The notes under the pieces are model-generated. The model worked only from the letters and a program-made list of their open reading frames with translations, did not search any database and was not told the DNA's origin. Shown here one piece after another: positions 1 through 6,625 of a stretch of DNA of 7,128 nt (position 1 is the first letter of the stretch; each line of letters opens with the position of its first letter). The position numbers and the translations under genes were made by a program. Source of the DNA: Peptococcaceae bacterium (lineage in GTDB: Bacteria; Bacillota; Peptococcia; Peptococcales; Peptococcaceae); contig JAGARS010000133.1 in NCBI GenBank assembly GCA_017622155.1, forward strand, positions 1-7,128, in the 5' to 3' direction.

Positions 1-1012
1 GGATCAGGTGCTGCAGCTGTTTGATATTGTACCTGATTATGATTTGAATTTGATGAAGCACGGTCAGACTTTGACCACCATTACATCGGGAGTGCTGTCC
101 GGTCTGGAAGAGATTCTGCAAAAGGAACAGCCGGATCTGGTGCTGGTACATGGGGATACCACCACAACATTTGCCGCTACGCTTGCTGCTTTTTATCAGC
201 AGATTCCGGTAGGTCATGTGGAGGCTGGGCTGCGTTCCGGCAATATGTATTCTCCATATCCGGAAGAAGCCAATCGCAAATTGACCGGTGCTATGGCAGC
301 GCTGCATTTTTCTCCGACACCGGAGTCTCGCAGAAATCTGCTGAAAGAAAATGTATCAGATGAGCATATCTTTGTGACCGGCAATACAGTGATTGATGCG
401 CTTTTGGCTACTGTAAAAGAAAACTATCAGTTTGCAGACAGCGATATTCAGGCGCTTTTGGATAGTGATGCACCGAAAGTGCTGATTACTGCCCATCGCA
501 GAGAAAATCAGGGGGAACCGATGGCGAATATTTTCCGCGCAGTGAAGCGGCTGCACGAAACGCTGCCGGAAGCACAGTTCATTTTCCCGATTCATAAAAA
601 TCCAAAAGTGCGTGAGCTTGCCGGCAGCATTTTAGGTAATCTGGAACGGGTGCATATTATTGAACCGATGGATTATGAGCCGTTTGCAAATGCTATTGCC
701 AGAGTTGATTTGATTTTAACTGATTCCGGCGGGTTGCAGGAAGAAGCGCCTGCATTGGGCAAGCCGGTACTGGTGCTCAGAGATACTACAGAACGTCCGG
801 AAGCTGTTACAGCCGGGACTGTGGCGCTGGTAGGCACGGATGAAAATTTGATCTACGATACTGCCTTTGAACTGTTAACAGATGCAGAGGCGTATAGCAA
901 AATGGCCAATGCTGTAAATCCATACGGTGATGGGAAGGCTTGCGGCAGAATTACAGATGCCATTGAATATTATTTCAAGCTGCAGCAGGAAAAACCGGAA
1001 CCATGGATGTAG
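1..1012 (+). CDS. wecB: UDP-N-acetylglucosamine 2-epimerase (non-hydrolysing), 5' end cut off
   Basis: Cytoplasmic enzyme that interconverts UDP-GlcNAc and UDP-ManNAc, supplying ManNAc units for cell-envelope polysaccharide (called wecB or mnaA). The reading frame is open from base 2. The GTG at 8 is internal, because the sequence there (DQVLQLF) matches the family's interior. About 336 residues are visible, and some 40 N-terminal residues carrying the GTRPE-type nucleotide motif should lie upstream. Counting the codon at 2-4 as residue 1, I see HGDTTTT (50-56), GHVEAGLRS (71-79), PEEANR (87-92), the TAHRREN catalytic His region (His165), DSGGLQEEAP (241-250) and RDTTERPEA (260-268). These contain the Asp, Glu, Glu and His positions considered catalytic in this family. 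It ends with TAG at 1010-1012, with no obvious intrinsic terminator after it. Its codons include more CCG and CGC than the atp genes, consistent with lower expression. Family identity is very secure; the envelope polymer it serves cannot be told from here. Confidence 0.95.
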   Translation, partial: DQVLQLFDIVPDYDLNLMKHGQTLTTITSGVLSGLEEILQKEQPDLVLVHGDTTTTFAATLAAFYQQIPVGHVEAGLRSGNMYSPYPEEANRKLTGAMAALHFSPTPESRRNLLKENVSDEHIFVTGNTVIDALLATVKENYQFADSDIQALLDSDAPKVLITAHRRENQGEPMANIFRAVKRLHETLPEAQFIFPIHKNPKVRELAGSILGNLERVHIIEPMDYEPFANAIARVDLILTDSGGLQEEAPALGKPVLVLRDTTERPEAVTAGTVALVGTDENLIYDTAFELLTDAEAYSKMANAVNPYGDGKACGRITDAIEYYFKLQQEKPEPWM

Positions 1013-1086
1013 TGCAACTGGGTCAAAAGATTTGTCCGATAGCTTTGTATAGCCTTTTGTAAGCTCTTGTGTCCTTTGTGCATTTT

Positions 1087-1116
1087 TTCTTATGTGTATA
1101 TGACGAGGGATATAAT
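1087..1116 (+). promoter_or_regulatory. Second, weaker promoter candidate with perfect TATAAT
   Basis: A perfect -10 hexamer TATAAT lies at 1111-1116. The best -35 at suitable distance is TTCTTA (1087-1092, 18-bp spacer, 3 of 6 matches), and there is no extended -10 TG. It would give a leader of about 90 nt to atpZ that contains the palindrome at 1113-1128. It could be a second start site, or chance in AT-rich DNA. Confidence 0.3.
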
Positions 1117-1128
1117 AAATATTTATTA
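1113..1128. repeat. Perfect 16-bp AT-only palindrome
   Basis: TAATAAATATTTATTA reads identically on both strands. It overlaps the last bases of the TATAAT at 1111-1116 and lies about 30 bp upstream of the -35 of the better promoter candidate. A dimeric regulator could bind here, but pure AT palindromes arise easily by chance and no known operator consensus is recognised. Confidence 0.35.
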
Positions 1129-1158
1129 GGGTATTTGCAAGAAAATGAAGAATTTTTG

Positions 1159-1187
1159 TTGTAATTCCCGAAAATTTTTAGTACAAT
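1159..1187 (+). promoter_or_regulatory. Candidate main sigma-70/SigA-type promoter of the atp operon
   Basis: A -35-like TTGTAA (1159-1164) and a -10-like TACAAT (1182-1187) are separated by exactly 17 bp. The -10 matches 5 of 6 consensus bases and the -35 matches 4 of 6. Transcription would start near 1194, just before the Shine-Dalgarno sequence of atpZ, giving a very short leader. Position and spacing are the main support. This is an inference without expression data. Confidence 0.5.
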
Positions 1188-1212
1188 AAAAAGAGTGAAT
1201 TGAGGTGTGCAA

Positions 1213-1524
1213 ATGAGAAAGCCGAAAGGAACCTTTGGAAAGTTTACGTCAATCAATGACTATTTTGGATTGGCGTTGAGTTTTAGCGTCACAATGCTGG
1301 TGAGCGTGGTTATCATGATGACGATTGGGCATTGGTTGGACGGCAAACTCGGCACCAACGGCATTTTTTGGCTCATCTTTACACTGGGCGGGATTTATTC
1401 CGGGTTTCATCTGTTCATTGAGCAGGTGGATCAGATGCAGAATCCGCGCGACATCAATGAACGTGACTGGGACTTAAAAAACAAGCCGGAACGGAAAATT
1501 GAAGAAAAGTGCGATAAAAAGTAA
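1213..1524 (+). CDS. atpZ: AtpZ, small membrane protein of the ATP synthase operon
   Basis: A 103-residue protein of the AtpZ (ATPase_gene1) family, found first in many Bacillota atp operons. In an alkaliphilic Bacillus, AtpZ together with AtpI has been linked to Mg2+ (and Ca2+) uptake for the synthase; the role here is inferred by family. Two membrane helices are visible, about residues 17-40 and 51-71. The family hallmark GHWLDGKLGT (39-48) lies between them, and the second helix has the small-residue GGIYSGF pattern (59-65). The C-terminal third is highly charged (RDINERDWD, KPERKIEEK) and probably cytoplasmic. I chose ATG 1213 because GAGGTG (1202-1207) is 5 nt upstream. The alternative in-frame GTG at 1207 overlaps that ribosome site. 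The stop at 1522-1524 is 95 nt before the next gene. Confidence 0.85.
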   Translation: MRKPKGTFGKFTSINDYFGLALSFSVTMLVSVVIMMTIGHWLDGKLGTNGIFWLIFTLGGIYSGFHLFIEQVDQMQNPRDINERDWDLKNKPERKIEEKCDKK

Positions 1525-1539
1525 AATTGGGCTTTTTGA

Positions 1540-1556
1540 AACACGGAAAACGTGTT
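1540..1556 (+). other. Small perfect hairpin between atpZ and atpI
   Basis: AACACG (1540-1545) pairs with CGTGTT (1551-1556) around a GAAAA loop. A TTTT (1534-1537)/AAAA (1557-1560) pairing could extend the stem past a 2-nt bulge. No T-run follows, so it is not an intrinsic terminator. An RNA processing or stabilising role is possible but unproven. Confidence 0.45.
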
Positions 1557-1560
1557 AAAA

Positions 1561-1590
1561 TTGATAAAGATACAGAATGTAACGGATAAG
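1561..1590 (+). promoter_or_regulatory. Weak internal promoter candidate upstream of atpI/atpB
   Basis: TTGATA (1561-1566) matches 5 of 6 bases of a -35. GATAAG (1585-1590), 18 bp downstream, matches 4 of 6 bases of a -10. It would start transcripts just before the atpI ribosome site and let the Fo genes be expressed without atpZ. Weak internal promoters near atpI are known in other bacteria, but this one rests on sequence resemblance alone. Confidence 0.22.
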
Positions 1591-1619
1591 AAATATTAGG
1601 TGGCAAGAAGGGAAATTTT

Positions 1620-1898
1620 ATGTTAGAATCTGTATTGTTTCCGGGGGCGCTTGGTTTTGTATGGGGGCTGGCTGTGAGTTTGTTCAATAATTTCTTCAGT
1701 TGGCGCGCATTGAGCAATCCCAAAGGTATATTCAGCAAGCTGGTGATTATATTCCGTATCGGTATTATCATGCTGGCTATGCTGCTGGTATACAAAAACA
1801 CACCTATGTTAATTGGCACAGCTTTAGGTTTACTGGCTGTGAAAAATTATATTTTAGTGAAAAACGTATATACTTTATTTCGACAACGAAAGGGGTGA
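1620..1898 (+). CDS. atpI: AtpI-like protein (ATP synthase subunit I), short form
   Basis: A 92-residue hydrophobic protein in the position of atpI, between atpZ and atpB. The family assists c-ring assembly or stability and, with AtpZ, divalent-cation supply; this is family knowledge, not shown here. About three membrane segments are visible (7-29, 40-58 and 62-82), with basic residues at the loops and C-terminus (Arg46, LFRQRKG). AtpI proteins usually have four helices and roughly 110-130 residues, so this one is short. It cannot extend upstream: in-frame TAA lies at 1587-1589 and no start codon occurs between. AAGAAGGGA (1605-1613) serves ATG 1620. The TGA stop lies within the Shine-Dalgarno sequence of atpB, 5 nt before its ATG, so translation is probably coupled. 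The call rests more on context and topology than on clear motifs. Confidence 0.68.
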   Translation: MLESVLFPGALGFVWGLAVSLFNNFFSWRALSNPKGIFSKLVIIFRIGIIMLAMLLVYKNTPMLIGTALGLLAVKNYILVKNVYTLFRQRKG

Positions 1899-1903
1899 GA
1901 CAA

Positions 1904-2626
1904 ATGTTTCTGACAAATGTTGCTTATGCGAGTGCGGCTGGTCATCATGCTGGTCCATTGTTCAGTATCGGGCCTTTGGAAGTAACAAGCGAGATCACCA
2001 CTATGTGGGGCGTAATGATTCTGATTCTGCTTGTAAGCTTTATTGGTACAAGAAATATGCAGCGCATTCCGTCCGGTTTGCAGAATGTTCTGGAAATGGG
2101 TATCGAAATGTACGAAAACTTCTGGACTGATATTTTAGGTAAGAAACGTACAAGAGAACTGATGCCGTTTTTGGCAACTTTCTTCATTCTGATTCTGTGC
2201 TCCAACTATTCCGGTTTACTGCCGCTGGCTGGTACACTGCCGGGGCTAAAACCGCCAACCAGTAATGTAAGTACTACTGCGGGTTTAGCAATCGTAGTAT
2301 TCTTCCTGGTTCTGTACTACAACCTGAAAGTGCAGGGCCCGATTGGCTACATTAAACATCTGATTGGTCCTATGCCGGCGATTGCATTCCTGATGCTGCC
2401 GCTGAATATTGTAGAACAGTTTACACGTCCATTATCTCTGGCGCTGCGTCTTTACGGTAGTGTTTACGGGGAAGAAATGGTAGTAGCAAGTTTAGCTGCG
2501 TTATGTCCGCTGGTATTACCGCTGACAATGCAGGTAATGGGTATTTTGTTTGGTGCTATCCAGGCTTTCGTATTTACACTGTTGGCTTCTATCTACTTAG
2601 AAGAAGCGACTGCTGTACATCACTAA
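1904..2626 (+). CDS. atpB: ATP synthase Fo subunit a
   Basis: A 240-residue integral membrane subunit that forms the two ion half-channels beside the c-ring. The conserved core RPLSLALRLYG (175-185) contains the essential arginine at Arg182 (E. coli Arg210). The last helix has Gln220 (E. coli Gln252) in IQAFVF. The N-terminus PLFSIGPLEVTSE is typical. Hydrophobic helices lie near residues 33-48, 87-108, 124-140, 156-171 and 193-231. The reading frame is open further upstream to an ATG at 1700, but that extension overlaps all the later part of atpI and resembles nothing. ATG 1904 has AGGGGTGA (1891-1898) 5 nt before it and gives the family length. Oddities: the usual Asn four residues after the Arg is Ser186, followed by Gly-Glu-Glu (189-191), and the E. 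coli His245 position is Gly213. The stop is followed by an 87-nt structured spacer before atpE. Confidence 0.97.
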   Translation: MFLTNVAYASAAGHHAGPLFSIGPLEVTSEITTMWGVMILILLVSFIGTRNMQRIPSGLQNVLEMGIEMYENFWTDILGKKRTRELMPFLATFFILILCSNYSGLLPLAGTLPGLKPPTSNVSTTAGLAIVVFFLVLYYNLKVQGPIGYIKHLIGPMPAIAFLMLPLNIVEQFTRPLSLALRLYGSVYGEEMVVASLAALCPLVLPLTMQVMGILFGAIQAFVFTLLASIYLEEATAVHH

Positions 2627-2644
2627 GCCTTGATATAATAGCTT

Positions 2645-2680
2645 AATCTTATTTCGAAATTATTATTTATTTCGAAGATT
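2645..2680 (+). other. Bulged hairpin / tandem repeat in the atpB-atpE spacer
   Basis: AATCT (2645-2649) plus TCGAAAT (2654-2660) pair with ATTTCGAAGATT (2669-2680). This gives 12 base pairs with a 4-nt bulge (2650-2653) and an 8-nt AT loop. The same bases also form a 10-bp direct repeat, TTATTTCGAA at 2649-2658 and 2667-2676, each holding the palindrome TTCGAA. No T-run follows. It could act as an mRNA processing or protection element upstream of the c-subunit message, or as a protein site in DNA. Confidence 0.5.
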
Positions 2681-2682
2681 TC

Positions 2683-2944
<262 letters not shown>

Positions 2945-2992
2945 TAAGAGGCTTATCAATAATTACTAATCAAGGTAATGTAAGGGTCTAAG

Positions 2993-3022
2993 TAGGCGAT
3001 TGGGACTTGGTCCAATCGCCTA
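2993..3022 (+). terminator. Strong terminator-like hairpin after atpE
   Basis: TAGGCGATTGG (2993-3003) pairs perfectly over 11 bp with CCAATCGCCTA (3012-3022). The 8-nt loop can add AC/GT pairs. A T-rich but interrupted tract, TATTTAATATT (3023-3033), follows on the + strand, and none follows on the - strand. The operon clearly continues, so this is best read as a leaky terminator or a 3' stabiliser/processing stem that keeps atpE-containing mRNA in excess over downstream mRNA. The stem is certain; its effect is inferred. Confidence 0.6.
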
Positions 3023-3096
3023 TATTTAATATTACGGGTATTACGAATAATTTACTGTAATAAGTTTAAATAAGATTTTGGTGACCCCGCATGAGA

Positions 3097-3101
3097 GGAG
3101 G
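3097..3101 (+). promoter_or_regulatory. Shine-Dalgarno sequence deciding the atpF GTG start
   Basis: GGAGG (3097-3101, inside AGAGGAGGG) lies 8 nt before GTG 3110 but only 2 nt before the in-frame GTG 3104. This fixes the downstream GTG as the start. Confidence 0.75.
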
Positions 3102-3109
3102 GTGTGTGC

Positions 3110-3595
3110 GTGGAAATTCATCCATCCACAATTATTTTTGCGATTATCAACTTTGCGATTCTGGTAGTTGGTTTGAAAGTATTCCTGTACAAACCGGTTT
3201 GCAATATGCTGGACAGCCGTAGAGAAGAAGTAATCAACAACTTAAACTCTGCGGAAGAAGCGAAACTGGAAGCGCAGAAACTGAAAGATGAATACGCTGC
3301 TCAGATTCAGAATGCAAGAGCTGAAGCGCAGGATATCATCAATCAGGCTGCAAAAATCGGCGAACAGACAAAAGCTGATATCGTAACTGAAGCAAGAGAA
3401 GAAGCTTCTCGTTTGACAGCAAAAGCGCAGGCAGAAATCGCTCGCGAAAAAACAGAAGCGTTAAATGAAATCAGAAATGAAATTGCTGACCTGGCAGTGC
3501 TGGCTGCATCCAAAGTTGTTGGTAAAACAATCGATGTTGCAGATCATCAGAATATGGTCGATAACTTTGTGAAAGAGGTAGGGGAAGCGAAATGA
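3110..3595 (+). CDS. atpF: ATP synthase Fo subunit b (peripheral stalk)
   Basis: A 161-residue membrane-anchored stalk protein. One N-terminal membrane helix (about residues 6-26) runs into the typical FLYKPV turn (25-30). A long alanine/glutamate/lysine-rich coiled coil follows (about 35-130), which dimerises and runs along F1 to bind delta. The end LAASKVVGKTID..DH...V..F (about 131-155) is the usual delta-binding tail. Length is normal (about 156-170). The start is GTG 3110, read as Met, giving MEIHPST. A GTG 6 nt upstream is too close to the ribosome site. The gene lies 165 nt after atpE, past a strong hairpin, and overlaps atpH by 4 nt (ATGA, 3592-3595). A stalk b-type protein occurs only once here, so a b2 homodimer is expected rather than the b/b' pair of phototrophs. 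Confidence 0.96.
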   Translation: MEIHPSTIIFAIINFAILVVGLKVFLYKPVCNMLDSRREEVINNLNSAEEAKLEAQKLKDEYAAQIQNARAEAQDIINQAAKIGEQTKADIVTEAREEASRLTAKAQAEIAREKTEALNEIRNEIADLAVLAASKVVGKTIDVADHQNMVDNFVKEVGEAK

Positions 3596-4137
3596 TGAAT
3601 GCAGCTGTAGCGAAACGTTACGGGCAGGCTCTCCTACAGATTGGTCAGGAAAAAAACAGTATCGACCGTTATCAGGAAGACTTGAAACTGGTTGTTGATA
3701 CTATTGAAAACAGCGCTGAATTAAAAGATGTTTTAACCAGCCAGACCGTTAGCATTGATGAAAAGAAAAACATTGTAAAACAGATTTTTGCAGACAAAGT
3801 GGATGCAATGGTGCTGAATCTGTTGTTTGTAGTTGTTGACAAAAACAGAGAAGAAAGCATCGCTGATATTTACAGTGTATTCTGTGCATTAGCTGACGAA
3901 GTCCGCAACATTGCTTATGCTGATGTCGTTTCTGCGTATCCTTTAACTGAAGAACAGGAAACTGCTCTCAGTGCCCAGCTGGCAAAACTGTCTGGGAAGA
4001 CCGTTAAACTGAATGTCAGCGTAGATGCAAGCTTGTTGGCAGGTATGGTAGTAACATTCGGCGACAAAGTTTATGACGGCACTGTAGGTGCTCGCCTTGC
4101 AGGCATGAAAAATAAATTACATGAAGTACAGTTTTAA
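3592..4137 (+). CDS. atpH: ATP synthase F1 subunit delta (OSCP)
   Basis: A 181-residue connector that sits on top of the alpha3beta3 head and clamps it to the b stalk. Family features are the N-terminal helix VAKRYGQALLQIG (6-18), the central NLLFVVVDKNRE (76-87), A-Y-A-D-VVSAYPLT near 108-118, and the C-terminal block VDASLLAGMVVTFGDKVYDG (144-163) with GARLAGMK after it. The ATG at 3592 overlaps the atpF TGA stop (ATGA), indicating translational coupling. A second ATG follows immediately at 3595; the first has better spacing (7 nt) to the GGGG of AGAGGTAGGGG (3575-3584). It ends with tandem stops TAA TGA (4135-4140), 25 nt before atpA. Confidence 0.95.
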   Translation: MMNAAVAKRYGQALLQIGQEKNSIDRYQEDLKLVVDTIENSAELKDVLTSQTVSIDEKKNIVKQIFADKVDAMVLNLLFVVVDKNREESIADIYSVFCALADEVRNIAYADVVSAYPLTEEQETALSAQLAKLSGKTVKLNVSVDASLLAGMVVTFGDKVYDGTVGARLAGMKNKLHEVQF

Positions 4138-4153
4138 TGAAAGATTGGGGTGA

Positions 4154-5677
<1,524 letters not shown>

Positions 5678-5706
5678 GCCGAGATTGCGTTTTGATTCTT
5701 CGAGAG

Positions 5707-5714
5707 GGTGGTGA
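5707..5714 (+). promoter_or_regulatory. Shine-Dalgarno sequence deciding the atpG TTG start
   Basis: GGTGGTGA differs from the 16S-complementary GGAGGTGA by one base and ends 7 nt before TTG 5722. A GTG at 5711 overlaps it and is out of frame with gamma, so TTG is the supported start. Confidence 0.65.
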
Positions 5715-5721
5715 ATAAGGT

Positions 5722-6588
5722 TTGGCTAGTGGTAAGGAAATAAAACGACGGATTCGCAGTGTTCAGAGTACCGGTAAAATCACAAAAGCGATGAAAATGG
5801 TATCTGCTTCCAAGCTGCGTCGTGCGCAGGGCTCTGTAGTATCCGCTCGTCCATACAAAGATAAATTGAAAGAAGTACTTTCCCGACTGGTAGCAAGTGC
5901 AGGCGCTGCAGCGACTGATCCACTGCTGGAAGTCAGAGAAGTAAATCGAGTTGGTTTCGTTGTATTTGCATCCAATAAAGGTCTGGCCGGCGGCTACAAT
6001 GCTAACGTTCTGAAAGAAGGTCTGGCTGCTGTAAAAGAAGCAGAAGCAAAAGGCTATGAAGTAGGTATTGTTGCTGTTGGTAAAAAGACAAGAGATTTCT
6101 TCCAGAAACGTGGTTACACAATCGATGAAGAATTCCTGACTGTAAATGATATTCCATCTGCAGTTGACGCGGATGCAATCACAAAAATGATTAAAACCGC
6201 TTATGTAACAGGGAAATACGATGAAGTTCACATTGTTTATTCGGAATTCCGCAGCGCAATGTCTCAGATTCCGAAAGCTGTGAAAGTACTTCCTATTGAA
6301 ACACCGGAAAGCGAAGGCGCTGATGGTTTAGATTATATCTTCGAACCATCTCCGGAAATCGTATTAAGTCAAATTCTGCCTTTATATTTAGCAAACCAGG
6401 TATTCAGTGCATTAACAGAAGCGAAAGCAGGGGAACATGGCGCTCGTATGACAGCTATGTCTGCTGCAAGTGATAATGCTGCCGCACTGGTTGCACGTTT
6501 GGATTTGGAATACAACCGTGCTCGTCAGGCTGCGATTACTAACGAAATCACTGAAATCTGTGCAGGTGCTAACGCACTGAACGGCTAA
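5722..6588 (+). CDS. atpG: ATP synthase F1 subunit gamma (rotor shaft)
   Basis: A 288-residue central shaft that turns inside alpha3beta3 and stands on the c-ring. The N-terminal helix is canonical: [14 protein letters not shown] (1-14), then [20 protein letters not shown] (17-36). The Rossmann-like middle holds [18 protein letters not shown] (77-94). The C-terminal coiled-coil helix has EHGARMTAM and ends with the gamma signature [14 protein letters not shown] (272-285). Length is normal. The start codon is TTG, read as Met; alignment with the invariant family start leaves no in-frame alternative. The 44-nt gap after atpA and 37-nt gap before atpD are typical of one transcript. The insert that gives redox control in chloroplast gamma is not seen at this length. 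A 221-codon open frame on the opposite strand (5566-6231) is only its shadow. Confidence 0.97.
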   Translation: MASGKEIKRRIRSVQSTGKITKAMKMVSASKLRRAQGSVVSARPYKDKLKEVLSRLVASAGAAATDPLLEVREVNRVGFVVFASNKGLAGGYNANVLKEGLAAVKEAEAKGYEVGIVAVGKKTRDFFQKRGYTIDEEFLTVNDIPSAVDADAITKMIKTAYVTGKYDEVHIVYSEFRSAMSQIPKAVKVLPIETPESEGADGLDYIFEPSPEIVLSQILPLYLANQVFSALTEAKAGEHGARMTAMSAASDNAAALVARLDLEYNRARQAAITNEITEICAGANALNG

Positions 6589-6601
6589 TTGTAAGGTGAC
6601 T

Positions 6602-6624
6602 ATTGGAAAAGGAGGTTTCCCAAT
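6602..6624 (+). promoter_or_regulatory. Hairpin displaying the atpD Shine-Dalgarno sequence in its loop
   Basis: ATTGG (6602-6606) pairs with CCAAT (6620-6624) and AAA (6607-6609) pairs with TTT (6616-6618), with C6619 bulged. The 6-nt loop is exactly AGGAGG (6610-6615), the ribosome site. The stem ends one base before the TTG start at 6626. Linear spacing from GGAGG to TTG is 10 nt, which folding would shorten. An alternative register pairs GGAAA with TTTCC. Pairing is seen directly; a role in tuning beta translation is inferred. Confidence 0.5.
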
Positions 6625-6625
6625 C

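Larger units (their letters stand above)
1013..1212 (+). other. Intergenic region between wecB and atpZ
   Basis: This 200-bp gap is AT-rich in its second half and holds no credible gene. It contains two promoter candidates and a 16-bp AT-only palindrome, listed separately. Searching for a wecB terminator, I found only a weak stem with one mismatch (GGTCAAA/TTTGTCC, 1021-1037) and a long-loop AGCTT/AAGCT pairing (about 1050-1074). Neither is followed by a T-run. The T-run at 1083-1088 has no adjacent stem. Read-through from wecB into the atp genes is therefore possible. Confidence 0.7.

Noticed and set aside
8..10. GTG at 8 as the true start of the epimerase
   Set aside because: The frame is open to the window edge and the residues around it match the interior of the family. 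Starting here would remove the essential N-terminal nucleotide-binding motif, so the gene is simply cut by the window.
1021..1037. Possible terminator stem after wecB (GGTCAAA/TTTGTCC)
   Set aside because: The stem is short, has a central T-T mismatch and is not followed by a T-run.
1454..1819. 121-codon open frame on the - strand over the atpZ-atpI gap
   Set aside because: It overlaps the ends of two + strand genes, its translation shows no recognisable domain, and the + strand genes account for the region.
1700..1903. N-terminal extension of subunit a by 68 residues
   Set aside because: The extension overlaps atpI in another frame, resembles no subunit a, and has no ribosome site at 1700. 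ATG 1904 has a good site and gives the family's normal N-terminus.
3041..3079. Promoter for atpF in the AT-rich spacer
   Set aside because: TTTACT and TAAGAT-like hexamers occur, but their spacing is about 14 bp, and other pairs match poorly. There is not enough to call a promoter.
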